This document shows positions 41,602 to 52,111 of a stretch of DNA of 64,000 nt, piece by piece. This DNA is from Microvelia longipes (lineage: Eukaryota; Arthropoda; Insecta; Hemiptera; Veliidae). The notes under the pieces are model-generated. The model had not been told where the DNA came from, searched no databases, and saw only the letters and a program-made list of their open reading frames with translations. The stretch lies in NCBI GenBank assembly GCA_018340805.1, contig JACMZG010000032.1:7806098-7870097 (forward strand), given 5' to 3'. The position numbers were made by a program, and so were the translations under genes. The first letter of the stretch is position 1, and each line of letters opens with the position of its first letter.

Positions 41602-42751
41602 TTAACTTATCGTCCTGATCTCATCTTCATCTGATGAGGAAGTAACCATAAATGTAACCTTCGGCTCGTTCTTCATCGTTGCTACCTCACCATCTGACGA
41701 AACGCTGCTTTCAGGCGAGAATCTACCGTCAGGGTAAATCACCAATCGACAAGCCCCTGATGCTACCTTGTCGATAGCCTTTCTCGCCTTAACGTAATCA
41801 CCATCGAGATTCTTCATCTCAGCTTCAAAAAGCCTTTGCGCTTCTCTAGGCGTATGGCTGGACCGCCAACCTTTCCTTTTTTTCTTAAGAATTTCCGCTT
41901 TGGCTTTAAATTCGCTGTCAATTTTCTTTGCCCACTTCTTTAAAGCCTTGGCTCTTCTCTTGATCTTTCCGGATTCGGTCCAGCCTAATACGGCGTTGGC
42001 CTTATCCTCCAAAGGAATTTCAGTCTCTTGGTCAACCACTTCGGCGATATCCCTGACGATACTCGCCATGAATTCACCTCCATGGTTGACATTGTTGTTC
42101 TTCACGTATATGACCTTACTAGGCTGTTGATTATAACCACTGGAGACAGGGCCACCGCTGCAGGTAAGCGCACCAAGGACTGCGGATGCAGCCTCAATGG
42201 CCCCCTCATCCTCCGAGCAACGCCTTCTCCAGGGTTGATCAACATCCCTACTATTCCACACCGACTGAAACCTTGTGCTATTGTCCACGGATTCGAAGAC
42301 CGTATTCCTTCCCTCCGAACAGTCTGGGAGACCACCCGATTGTCCGGAGAGAAACACAGAGTCCGACCCGACTGAGTAATTATTAAAGCTAGTATTTAAA
42401 CTAGAATTACCCATTCTGGAGGAACAAGACCTTTCTGGAATCCCGCTCACCGCACTAGAGAAGGAGAAGCTTCTTGTTTTTCCTACCTCTACTAGGTAGG
42501 GGGGTGCTGGTTCCAACAGCCTATCCCCAGCTAGTACTAGTGGACGCAACCCCATCTACATGAGGCCCTTTTCTTGCCATATTACTCCGCATCTCTTTAT
42601 AAAAGTCAGCAGGGGTTTTACACACCCTGCCTCCTTCACTCAGAGATCGAGATTCCTCTAATAGGGGACGAGAGGAACTCATCCCCGTGAACAAAGAAAC
42701 CGAACGACTGCCAACCGCTACCCGACAGGGGTTACCAGCTGCAGAGGCCAA
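41602..42751 (-). pseudogene. Element E ORF1, unknown protein
   Basis: Frame 41602-42555 (317 residues) and the upstream frame 42521-42751 (start MASAAGNPCRVAVGSRS) overlap; either a frameshift joins them or the start is near 42555. The protein has a Ser-rich N-terminus (NTSFNNYSVGSDSVFLSG), a short KVIYVKNNNVNHGGEF strand, then a very basic helical stretch (IKRRAKALKKWAKKIDSEFK) and an acidic Ser-rich tail (SSSDEDEIRT). It corresponds to ORF1 of EL1 and F by position, the KVIYV/KVITVY strand and the following helix. No known domain is recognised. Confidence 0.7.
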
Positions 42752-43224
42752 ATACTCAATCCTCTGGCCCCCACTACCAGTCGCGCCGACCCCTACTAGT
42801 ACTTTGGATCCTTATTGGTGACGAAATTACCAAAAATTTGACTCCAAACAAGGTATGAAGGACTAAGACCCTTCAGCCCTTTGGTATGGCCCTTGAAGGG
42901 CCCTACTGGTCTTAAATGGCTAGCGCTAGTCACCCAGGACAACTAGCAATCAGTCCCAACTCTCTACTCCCAATAGAACCAGAGATAAACGTCTTCAAAG
43001 ATGCCAAGTATTGATTACGTCACTGTCGTGACGTCATCAACAAAGGGAAAACTTCAAAGGGCCGTAGCTCCGCCAAAAAAGGTCCTAGAGACACAGGACA
43101 AACACCAATCCTCCCAGGATATCACCACCAACCAGAAAAGACCTCACAAGGGGGGGGGGGGGGGGGGGGTAGGACCAACCCTCGCAAAGTTGAACTTTAA
43201 CTTAAAGTTGGGAACTTAAGTCCC
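42752..43224 (-). promoter_or_regulatory. Element E 5' UTR
   Basis: A non-coding leader. At 43029-43036 is a perfect TGACGTCA, next to a second TACGTCAC at 43017-43024. At about 43137 the EL1 motif AAAGACCTCACAAGGGG recurs, here with 20 G in a row. Near ORF1 a motif (GGATTGAGTATTTGGC, about 42747-42762) is shared with F (55880-55895). It ends at 43224, where a second copy of gag sequence begins instead of 28S. Confidence 0.55.
43150..43169 (+). repeat. Poly-G run of 20
   Basis: Twenty consecutive G within the CCTCACAAG-GGGG motif of the element E 5' UTR. EL1 copies of the motif have 4 to 6 G. Length of such a run is unreliable in assemblies. Confidence 0.9.
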
Positions 43225-43255
43225 GATCAGACACTGGGTTGGGGTTAGGAATCTC

Positions 43256-44047
43256 CTATACCAACTTCTTCTTCTTCTTATTCCTCTTCTTCCTAGTGGT
43301 TTCTTCATTCCCAGAAGCTTCGGAGATATATCTCCTCCACTCGCCGGACACAAATCCACCTAGCTCTTGAGGAGCCTTAGGGAACACTAAATCAAGTGTT
43401 GGTTTTCTGGGATCGGGAATTGGTTTATGGGGATTAGATTGAGGGGGTTTAGGTTTGGGAGGGTTAGGTTGAGGAGAGGAAGGGGTGGTAACGCAACAAC
43501 ACTTTCCACCTGTCATTTGAGATACGGCTTTACCACATTCAACTAGCATGGCGTTCATTGCATTGTCCGCCGTTATTCTGGCTACGAGGGACTCAACGCT
43601 CATCAGTTCTTTTCTCAGAGTGTCGATAACTTCCGATATATCGACCAGGTCTGACTTAGTCACCTTAATGTTCATAACGAGACACCTTAAAAGGGTTGAC
43701 AAATTGTCGACCGCATTAGAGGCCGCTTTAGTCGCCAACTGGCCAGGAATGTAACCCGAAGACTTGAAAGCCTGACTAATCCTCAAGATTGTTGAATTAG
43801 CATCCTCGCTTGATTCATCATGCTTCCCCTTCTTAAGGTCGGGTGTAGGACTACCTGCACCAGGTTCGTCCTCTCTGTCCCGTTTATTGCTGGCTGTCTC
43901 AATAACAACGACCTCCTTAGACCCAACATTGTCATCAGTGCCCGGCATGCCACCCATACAAAAGATGGGAGAGGAATGGGGGGGAGGGGCTATTAAGTTC
44001 AGGGATCTCCACCTATTTACATCTCCAGCTAAGCTTACTCCACTCAT
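43256..44047 (-). pseudogene. Element E' gag N-terminal half
   Basis: 263 open residues: acidic start, SEDANSTILRISQAFKSSGY (the Gln that is a stop in E), the helical region (SDLVDISEVIDTLRKELMSV), a Pro-rich spacer shorter than in E, and the basic KKRNKKKKKLV where it is cut. It is uninterrupted up to the truncation. A leader MSGVSLAGDVNRWRS precedes the acidic part, suggesting gag may start near 44047. Confidence 0.8.
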
Positions 44048-44089
44048 CGTCCAACTCTCCGACAGGGTATCTTGGAAGTTTCTCCTCCA

Positions 44090-44811
44090 TACTTATTGCC
44101 CTAATCTCATCTTCATCTGATGAGGATGTAACCACAAAAGTAACCTTCTTCGACTCGTTCTTTGACGTTGCTACCTTACTGATGACACGCTACTTTCAGG
44201 CGAGAAACTACCGTCAGGGTAAATCACCAATCGACAGGCACTGGATGCTATCTTGTCGATAGCCCTTCTCGCCTTAACATAATCACAATCAAGATTCTTC
44301 ATTTCTGCTTCAAATAGCCTTTGCGCCTCTCTAGGCGTATGGCTGGACCTCCAACCTTTCCTCCTTTTTTGAGAATATCAGCTTTGGCTTTAAACTCGCT
44401 GTCAATTTTCTTGGCCCACTTCTTCAAAGCCTTGGCTTTTCTCTTGGTCTTCCCGGAATCGGTCCAGCCTATGACGGCGTTGGCCTTGTCCTCTAGAGGA
44501 ATTTCAACCTCTTGGTCACTTCAGCGATACCCCTGACGATACTCGCCATGAATTCACCTCCATGGTTGACATTATTGTTCTTTACATATATTACCTTACT
44601 TGGCTGCTGATCATAACCGCTGGAGATAGGGCCACCGCTACAGGTAAGCGCCCCAAGGACTGCGGATGCAGCCTCAATGGCCCCCTCATCCTCCGAGCAA
44701 CGCCTTCTCCAGGGTTGATCAACATCTCTACTACTCCAAACCGACTGAAATCTTGTACTATTATCCACGGACCCGAAGACCGTATTCCTTCCCTCCGAAA
44801 AATCTGGGAGA
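44090..44811 (-). pseudogene. Element E' ORF1 fragment
   Basis: Frame 44493-44768 gives DNSTRFQSVWSSRDVDQPWR, KVIYVKNNNVNHGGEFMASI and VRGIAEVTKRLKFL, then loses frame where E continues EVVDQETEIPLED (a two-codon-scale deletion near 44520). The rest, to about 44090, matches E ORF1 in broken frames. The N-terminal 60-100 residues are absent. Confidence 0.72.
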
Positions 44812-44829
44812 CACCCTCTGGAGCCATCG

Positions 44830-44863
<34 letters not shown>

Positions 44864-45189
44864 CTGGTCAGTGCCTGTTCTTAGCTGACCGTTTATCGGT
44901 GGCCGAAGAGACAGCCGGCCCGTCCTCCGGCCGGAACGCGCTTGAGGTCCGCATCGGCACGAGCCTTGCGGCAGCGCCTAGCAGAGTCAACCAACGCTCC
45001 AGAAGGCCAGCGCCAACCCCTGCGCCTGGCGCAAGAAGACCGTCTCGCCGTGGCCTGAAGGCCATCGACGGACGCCCTCCGCCTCACCGAGTAAGTGAGG
45101 AAACTATGAAAAAGTAGTGGTATTTCACTGTCGGGTGGAGACCACCCTCCCACTTATGCTACTCCTCTCATGTCTCCTTACAGTACCAT

Positions 45190-45221
<32 letters not shown>

Positions 45222-45301
45222 ACACTGATTATTCCAAGCCTTTTCCCTTGGCTGTAGTTTCGCTAGATAGTAGGTAGAGACAGAGGGAATCTCGTTAATC
45301 T

Positions 45302-45342
<41 letters not shown>
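44812..45342 (-). rRNA. Two 28S pieces joined in the wrong order
   Basis: Positions 44933-45342 are 28S from the R2 site to about 410 bases downstream, with an empty R1 site. Positions 44812-44932 are 28S from upstream of the R2 site (GACCAGGGGAATCCGACTGT ... CCAGAGGGTG). The join at about 44932, within a GGCCGG run, skips the rest of the gene, so downstream sequence leads straight into the upstream sequence of the next copy. Confidence 0.92.
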
Positions 45343-45677
45343 TTAAAAATGTATATTTTACAAAAAAATTCAGGTTTTACCCCCTGTGGGTTTACAAAGT
45401 TACAGTGAACTTAACTATTCAAAATAATAACAGTAACTTAATTAAAAACTCATTATTTACAAAGAAATAAATAAAATAAACATCTCTATACAATAAGAAA
45501 AACTATATACATAAATTGTACATAGCAATCGCATCTAGACATACAGATGATAACAAAAATAAACTGGACTTTAGTGCCGTTAAATGAAATTAGAATCTAA
45601 TTACAAAAAACGTTCTTAAAAAAGAGAGAAAAAAACAACCTACTAAAATTGATACCAAGAATAAAAGAAAACGCTTC
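45343..45677 (-). other. C3 3' UTR
   Basis: A/T-rich. The shared 3' block appears as ttaccccctgtgggttt (45374-45390), which can form ACCC-loop-GGGT. In C2 and EL1 the same place reads GCCC...GGGC, so at least one pair has changed on both sides. No ORF. Confidence 0.6.
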
Positions 45678-46190
45678 TTATCTGTCTGTATGTCTGGATG
45701 CTATTGCGTTAGAAGATCGCAAAGCTATCAAGGACAGAGTGAGTCCATCAGTAGATGCAGGAATACCCAAACGAGTCAGATTCCTCCTGGTTCTGGCAGG
45801 CAGAGCGCCTCTACTACCAATGACCACTGGGAGAACAGCAAAACTCTGACATTGGAACCTCCCCACTAAACTACGTTCCAACACAGAGTATTTGCCGATC
45901 TTACCAGTGGCCACCCTCTCCAAGGAGTCATCATCCTCGTATGTCACCGCCACATCCACCACCTGGATCACTCCATCCTTGATAGCGACTAAATCCGGTT
46001 TCAGGCGTCTTCTCTCCTCCTCATCCGAGTTCCGAACCTCAAACGATTGTTCCTCCATCACTGTCCATCCAGAAGAACTCAGACGATCAGCCACAAAGCG
46101 CCTGATTTCATCATGCCGAGAGACAATCTCAGCATGGTTATAGCTGCACACATTGAGGACGTGTTTTAGAGTTTCCGTCAATGGCGGCAA
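45678..46190 (-). pseudogene. C3 endonuclease domain
   Basis: 170 residues: ETLKHVLNVCSYNHAEIVSR (end of CCHC), FVADRLSSSGWTVMEEQSFE, RRLKPDLVAIKDGVIQVVDV (catalytic core with PD and D present), AVTYEDDDS, GKYSVLERSLVGRFQCQSF, VLPVVIGSRGALPARTRR and the tail SSNAIASRHTDR. The core is intact, but the first Cys pair is lost in a small deletion before 46190 (lccrhcg in C2). Confidence 0.85.
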
Positions 46191-46230
46191 TTATCTGGAA
46201 TTCCCCTATCCACCCTTCTCAATGCTGCCC

Positions 46231-47560
46231 TCACACCATAAAGATGCCCCTCAACCTGAGTGCCAACAGGTACTGACTCAGAGAATGGTTCCTCAGCCAG
46301 TGATTCCCTATAAGGTCATCCTTAAAGCTAGAGGAACCATGACTTAGCCAATCGTCCAAAATCTCCTGTCTTAATGAGCTCTTAGCCAGTGCAAGGTTAG
46401 GAACACCGCCTACCGGCCAATCAATCCCCCACATATCTGCTTGAGACCTTACTCTGTCCAAGACCCCATTCAGTTGACAAAAGAACATCATCAGAGGATC
46501 AGAACTCTTCAGCACTGCCTCCGCTGCCTTCAGGTGAGCCAACCAAACCTGACTAGACAAAGTGGGTAACCCTAATCCCCCATGCTTATTAGCCGCGTAA
46601 ATTAACCCCTTAGGAGTACTGGGTGAGAGTTTAATCTTCTGTCGGGGCTTCAAGTTCAGCCTAGAGATCCAATCTCGGGCGCGGCCGAGGCTATCCAGCA
46701 TCGACCGATTGTTCAATCCATTCGAAGGACAAAACCTAACCCCAAGGTTTTTGGAAACCTTCCCTAATTTGGCATACCTTTACCTGTTGCTCCCCGACCA
46801 GTAAACCAGGGTCGGAGAGCGCCATAGCTCCACTAGGGGTGCGTTTCAGCCAGAATGACAAGCACTTCTCCACTGACAATTCCATACCGAATGAACTGAG
46901 AAAATCGACAATCTTGGCCAGAAAATTCTGAGCCTCAACTCTCGATCTACACAGTACAACCAGATCATCGGCATACGCCGGGTGGTCCGTACCCATCAGC
47001 TGAGTGATCCGACAGCCACCTAATAAGGGGGTCCAGCACAGTGTTGAATAAACACGGAGATGAAGGATCGCCTTGTTTAACGCCTCGCTTAATCTGGATT
47101 TTGAGTTCACCATTTTTGGATTTGAAACATGTATAGACACTTTCATACATGGACATGAATCTGGAGATAACCTCCTCGCTCATGCCCGCAACCCTCAAAG
47201 TAGCTCGAATGACCTCATGTGGAACCGTGTCAAAAGCTCTTTTAATGTCGACAATTATAACAACCAGTTTCTTCCTGTACTTGTTAGCCGACCTTATAGC
47301 TTCATCTAACAAGAAACTATTCTGAAAAGTGCCATTACAGGACATGAAACCTTTCTGTCTCTGGCTAAAAGTAATAGCAGACATAAGTCTACTACCATAA
47401 CAGACCAGAGTAGATCCTGGCTAGCATGGATCCAATCGTAATTGGGCAATTATTCCCAACTAAGGTTGGATCCTTACCCGCCTTAGGAATTAACACTGTC
47501 CTATTATCATGCCAATTTTGAGGATAGTGTCCTGTGACTAACAAAATCATATACAACTTG
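46231..47560 (-). pseudogene. C3 reverse transcriptase
   Basis: Frame 46965-47384 holds SQRQKGFMSCNGTFQNSFLL, VVIIVDIKRAFDTVPHEVI (motif A) and RGVKQGDPSSPCLFNTVLD (motif B). Frame 46736-47146 holds AYADDLVVLCRSRVEAQNF (motif C). Frame 46231-46716 holds a thumb cut short: about 40 residues (the IPRxFYRMAIDPP segment of the other copies) are deleted near 46630. The fingers region (LIPKAGKDPTLVG) lies around 47440-47500 in another frame. Confidence 0.82.
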
Positions 47561-47653
47561 GCTAAAAGCCCATCTTACACCATCAGGACCGCCTGCGCTA
47601 GTACAGGGAACCCTATTTATTCTGTCGGTTACCTCGTCAGGAGTGATGGGCGT

Positions 47654-48806
47654 TCAAATATCCTCTGGTGGAACCAGGTTATCTGCAGATGGCGGTTGCC
47701 AACTACACGTACCCTTAGTTCCCCACAAAGGACCATATCTAGAGTCTATTTCCTCCTTAGAGAAAATAGACCTCCGCGTATCATCCTGATCGAGGGAATC
47801 CCAATCTTTCTCCTCCACAACTCTAGCTAGCTCCCTGGGATTATCCCTGTAGAGATTCTGGCATTTAGCAAATCGTCTTACCTTTCTAGAATTAAAGGCT
47901 CTTAGCTTGCCACGCTTACGTAGTATAACCCGACGAGGTTGTTCATCTGCCTTCATTAAGCTGCTTAGCCTCTCAGAAAGAGAGTCGATCTCAGAGACTT
48001 CCGCTACTATACCCATTCGGAGTCGCCTTGCAATGGAGATGATATTGCTATCAATATCCAGTGCTTCGGGATCCTCGGGTGCCACGGAGATATCTAAGAT
48101 CGCTCTCAAGAGCCTTGACTTCCAATCATCCACAGTCATTATCACTACTTTCAGGAGGGTTAGGGTCTGGATCGGGATCAGGACTGCCTAATGGACCTCC
48201 ACTGGTTAACCCCTGTCGACAATAACCTGCCCACCTAAGTGGTCAGGTTCCCCGGGATCTTGGCTTCCCTCCTCAGAAGGATGGGAAAGCCCACTACCAG
48301 AAGGAGTAGGCTCGATCACTACACTCTCAATAATGTCACCAATACCATGGGTACTCCGTCCAGCCATGGGGGGTTTCCTGGTGCGCGCTTTCTCTCTGAT
48401 TTGTTCCTTAGTCTTCGTAGGAAGACTAAGGGCCACCTTAGCTGCATATCCATGAGAGGGATAATAGATAGCCATTTCCCTATCATAGACCTGCAGCTCT
48501 TCAGAGGTCCAGACACAGCGCCTATCAACCCCTTTAAAAACGCTCTCTAACTTCAGGGTGAACACTTCGAAGATGTAATGACCGGCCACTACTAGTAGCA
48601 AAGGATCTGTCACATCCAGATACTCCACAAGAAAATTCAAGTTGAGATCTTTCGGCAACGTCCCCTTTGCATTTCCCATAATGGATACAAGCACTCGTAT
48701 ATTTTTTGAATTTGCACTCACACTTAGAACACCTCCACATTATGGTTGTGTCTGGATGCCTTACATTATAATGTTTAATTAATCCATCTGCCCCACCAGC
48801 TCTCAA
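47654..48806 (-). pseudogene. C3 zinc fingers, Myb and pre-RT
   Basis: Frame 48534-48806 has finger 1 end (GGADGLIKHYNVRH), finger 2 (CSKCECKFKKYTSACIHYGKC) and finger 3 (FSCGVSGCDRSF...LHLRSVH). Frame 48206-48721 then gives CVWTSEELQVYDREMAI and the complete Myb-like helix (HGYAAKVALSLPTKTKEQI). Frame 47654-48145 gives the pre-RT helix, the Arg/Lys box (RKRGKLRAFNSRKVRRFAK) and DNPRELARVVEEKDWD. This is the clearest Myb of family C. Confidence 0.82.
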
Positions 48807-48873
48807 GAAGAACTTACCTTGACATAACTGGCAGCAGTCCCCATCTGAGAAGGGGACAGAAAACAGACTTCCT

Positions 48874-50120
48874 TTAAAGGGGAGAAGGGCGCCTACTTAA
48901 AACTCGGATGGCTCTTAAGTATTCGGGCCATTTAAGGTCCCAAATACTGTGATGATAGGGTTTACCCTTAGATAAACAAGGCCTACACCTTGGAGGCTTT
49001 GTTATCCTTGGGCAATCCTTCGCATTGTGACCATTGCCACAGCAATGGGCACATGTTTGTTTCCCCTCATCATATTTGCAAGATTTAATGCTATGACCTA
49101 TTTCCAGGCATCTAAAACATCGCGTGACAGAGTTGTGATTCTTTACTTCAAGGAGACACCAGTCCATCTTGACACGCTCTTCTTTAAGAAGTTCTTCTTT
49201 AAGAAGAAACCCAACTTAACCAAGTCGGGACAATTCAGGATCTTATCCCGGTCAGCCAATGTTTTACCTATGATGGTGAAACCTATCGAGTTTGGTTTCG
49301 CCTTCATGTGAATTACATCTATACCACCCGCACCTATTAGCTTGGGCTTCAGCTTTTCTTTTATGACCTTTAATAATTTGACATTAGTGTCAATATCCTT
49401 ATTACCCTCTAGAGGGGAAACAACTACAGTGCAATTGATATCAAAAACTGGGCCGCTCTTCTGAGCGGAGGGCTTCGCTTTGGGGACAGGGGGAACCGGA
49501 ACTTGTTTGAGGGGATTAGGAGGTCCCTTAGGGGAGCTCTTTTTACTTCTCTTCCTCTTACCCCTAGCCACTTTGGCCCAAGATGTCATGTCCAAGTCAG
49601 ACTCAGACGTTTCATCTCCAGCGGAGAATTCTACTTCAGAATCCTCCTCTCATTTCCTTTTCTCAGGGTCGTCAATATCGACGACCTTCTTTTCAACATT
49701 CTTAACGACCCCTGAATTGGGTGCTGACGCTTTCCTACGGAGAGCATCAACTTCCCTCCTCAGGTGATCGAGCTGTTTGCTGGCCTCCATTTGGAGTCCA
49801 GCAGCCCAAGCCTCACTCGCAATGCGAGTGATTTCCACTGCGATCGTGTTTAGGCCCTCCTTAGCAGCAGAAACAAGTTTGACGCCTTTACCGAAATCAG
49901 CCTTATTAATTTTTGACTTCTCTTCGACTCCCCAGTGGAGGATCAATTTTTCCAGCTCCTGGACAGCCTCCAACGTCCTAAGCTGCGCAGCATCCATTAT
50001 CGTAGTCATTCCTGCTTCTTCAGCCTTTCCTGCTGGTCCTCCTCCTCGCAGCCGCAATACTGGGAAGATCCAGCCAGGGGATCCCCCTCCAGGGTCCTCT
50101 GCTTCGGACGAGCTAGACAT
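48874..50120 (-). pseudogene. C3 ORF1 gag-like protein
   Basis: It starts MSSSSEAEDPGGGSPGW at 50120. The first frame (49650-50120) is helical (RTLEAVQELEKLIL, AAKEGLNTIAVEITRIASEA). After a stop near 49648, frame 49143-49595 has the basic patch and RRM-like part (FDINCTVVVSPLEGNKDIDT). About 60 residues are replaced near 49200 by a short duplication (FFLKKNFLKKS). Frame 48874-49167 has CFRCLEIGHSIKSC, CAHCCGNGHNAKDC and CRPC...YHHS. Confidence 0.8.
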
Positions 50121-50978
50121 TACCCTTATAACACTTTCTACTTCGTCCCTCCAAAAAAAATTGGTCCTTCGAGCGAATAAAATTGTAGGATTTATCCTTC
50201 TGTACCCTCCAAGGTAACTCCTAAAGCTCTGCGACTATTAGGAACCGAATTATTCAATAAAATCTAAATTATCGATTTACTGTTCCAGAACTCGCTTCTT
50301 ATATCTACTGGCCACTTCCTATGAGCCCTATACAATTCCATGCTCTTGGTATTAAATTTCCTTAAAAATCTTATTTTAATGTCTTTAAGCCTAAAAATAG
50401 GCTCAGTAGCCTATTTGGAGTGTCTTCTACTTCTGCCAAAAACTTCTATCTCTTACAGAAGCTCCACAAATTCACACTTAACAAAAGTTAATATATACCT
50501 ATAACGGTTACTACAACCTATTCAAAAGCCTTTTGTAATTCCTATCCTCTCTTCTACTTCGAGGTTATAGAACCACGTGGTTTCTTAGAAAAACTCGCTC
50601 TTTTTCCTTTAAAACTCGATATACTCCAAGTTGCCCACTACCAAAAATAGCGATATGGGTAACAAATTCTTCACAAGACTTCAGAGAATCTAATTTAAGT
50701 AAAAAATCAAAACGTCCTCGCTGAAAATCTCGAGTAAACTTAAAGCAAAGTTTAAAGAAAAACTGCTTACCTCCTTAAAACTTGTATGAAAGCTCCACAA
50801 AACTCAACATAAAAAGTCCACTCATAAAGAAAAATTAAAAAAAAAACACTTGAAACTTATAAACAAAACACTTCTTAATAACTATGTACAAAAAAACTTC
50901 AAAAAGCTTGAAAAAACCATGCAATTAAAACATAAAACACGGAGCGTGACCTGACACTGTCAAACTCCAGAATACGAC
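50121..50978 (-). other. C3 5' UTR
   Basis: 858 bases without an ORF. It contains an ACCACGTGGTT palindrome near 50571-50582 and the terminal AACACGGAGCGTGACCTG (50936-50953) near the 5' end. It aligns with the 5' UTRs at 6616-7366 and 16790-17629. The end is defined by the 28S junction at the R2 site. Confidence 0.75.
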
Positions 50979-51271
50979 TTAAGAGAGACATAGTTACTCC
51001 CGCCGTTTACCCGCGCTTTATTGAATTTCTTCACGTTGACATCCAGAGCACTGGGCAGAAATCACATTGCGTCAACACCCTCTGGGGCCATCGCAATGCT
51101 TTGTTTAAATTAGACAGTCGGATTCCCCTGGTCAGTGCCAGTTCTGAGCTGACCGTTAATCGGTGGCCGAAGAGACAGCCGGCCCGTCCTCCGGCCGAAA
51201 CCAGTGACTAGGCAGCCGGCAGCTCGCAGCAAGGAAGATCCGTGGGTGACGCAGTACCAGACATTTGGCTA
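50979..51271 (-). rRNA. 28S upstream of the R2 site, fused to a 10-base downstream scrap
   Basis: Positions 50979 to about 51261 are 28S directly upstream of the R2 site (CTCTCTTAA, AAATTCAATAAAGCGCGGGT, GTTGACGCAATGTGATTTCT, CGGCTGTCTCTTCGGCCACC and beyond). Positions 51262-51271 (catttggcta) are the first bases downstream of the R2 site and flank element F. The intervening gene is absent, so the downstream flank of F runs straight into the upstream flank of C3. Confidence 0.92.
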
Positions 51272-52111
51272 TTAAAAGATGTCTGTCTTTATTGATTAAG
51301 TACATAATATTTCGGGCTTGGCCCTTCGTGGGCTTACAACTATAAAGTATATAACTTAACTTAGACTACAGGTTTATTACATACATAGTTGATATAAAAA
51401 ATAAAATAAATATTCCTTAACTAATTATTATATACAATAATAACAATAATAATATACGATTACATCTTATACTTAACACACTATATCTAATAAGATAAGG
51501 AGAATTCTGTTTGTTTAACTTAACCGTTTTGGTCCGATCTAATTCTAATAACTTAATTTTACTTAAACTACTTTACAAAGTTCCTTGTCTACTAAGTAGA
51601 GAAATGTATCATCCAGTGTCTAGATGCCGTTTTGCCATAGCAATCGAGCATCTTAACGCTGTCAGAGACATCGTTAACCCCTCCTTGGCTATAGATAATC
51701 CTACTTCATTAAAAGAGCTTTGCGAGTCCTTATGGGGATAGCAACCCGGCTACCGATTACCATAGGAAGTACTTTAAATTTCCTTCGCTCGAATCTTCTC
51801 ATGAGAGAATCTCTGAGCTTAAGATACTTCAAGCCCTTACTCTGGGCAACCCCTGCTCTAGGGAGTTACTATCCTCATACGTGACTGCAATATCAATAAC
51901 TTTTACTTCTTCCTTATTGACACAAACAATATCAGGTCTGAGGTTAACGGTGTTGTACCCTTTCTCTACTTGAAAAGTTGTTTCGACAAACACCTGTCAT
52001 CCCTGCTCTCCTAACTGTTTGGCTACAAACTCTTTGATATCATCATGCCTCTTAACTATTTTGTTTTTGTGGTTCGCAGGACACACGTTAAGAACATGTT
52101 TCAGGGTTTCA
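51272..52111 (-). pseudogene. Element F 3' UTR and endonuclease remnant
   Basis: Positions 51272-51600 are 3' UTR, almost the same as in H (58374-58690), with the cgggcttggcccttcgtgggcttac block. From about 51620 to 52111 the RLE can be followed in broken frames: the RHLDTG tail near 51615-51640, the core near 51880-51960 (INVxDVAVTYEDSNS-like) and KRHDDIKEFVAKQLGE near 52010-52060, up to the J insertion. Frameshifts are frequent. Confidence 0.65.

Larger units (their letters stand above)
35106..43224 (-). mobile_element. Element E: three-ORF R2-like retrotransposon
   Basis: About 6.3 kb once the 1.8-kb J insertion (37360-39195) is subtracted. It has a 5' UTR with the TGACGTCA/CCTCAC-GGGG module, unknown ORF1 (41602-42751), gag ORF2 (39911-41527) and ORF3 with fingers, RT and RLE, plus a 3' UTR ending at an R2-site scrap. 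It is the best example of the three-ORF plan: ORF2 is broken by a single stop, and ORF3 begins inside the end of ORF2. ORF3 lacks its third finger and Myb. Confidence 0.85.
43225..44811 (-). mobile_element. Element E': second partial copy of E (gag start plus ORF1)
   Basis: Closely matches E from about 40700 to 42330 and is truncated at both ends. On the sense strand it starts inside ORF1 at 44811 after 28S, runs to the gag basic region at 43256, then switches to the 5' UTR of E at 43224. The order ORF1-gag-5'UTR-ORF1-gag means that one element starts inside another: nested insertion, unequal exchange or template jump. Confidence 0.85.
45343..50978 (-). mobile_element. C3: full-length two-ORF R2-like element at the R2 site
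   Basis: 5.64 kb with both junctions visible. At the 3' side ggcatttggcta (28S) meets the element at 45342/45343; at the 5' side the element terminus GTCGTATTCTGG meets 28S ...CTCTCTTAA at 50978/50979. Apart from 2-3 bases lost at the target, this is exactly the R2 site. The plan is 5' UTR, gag, ORF with three fingers, Myb, RT and RLE, 3' UTR. Multiple frameshifts and small deletions inactivate it. Confidence 0.92.
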
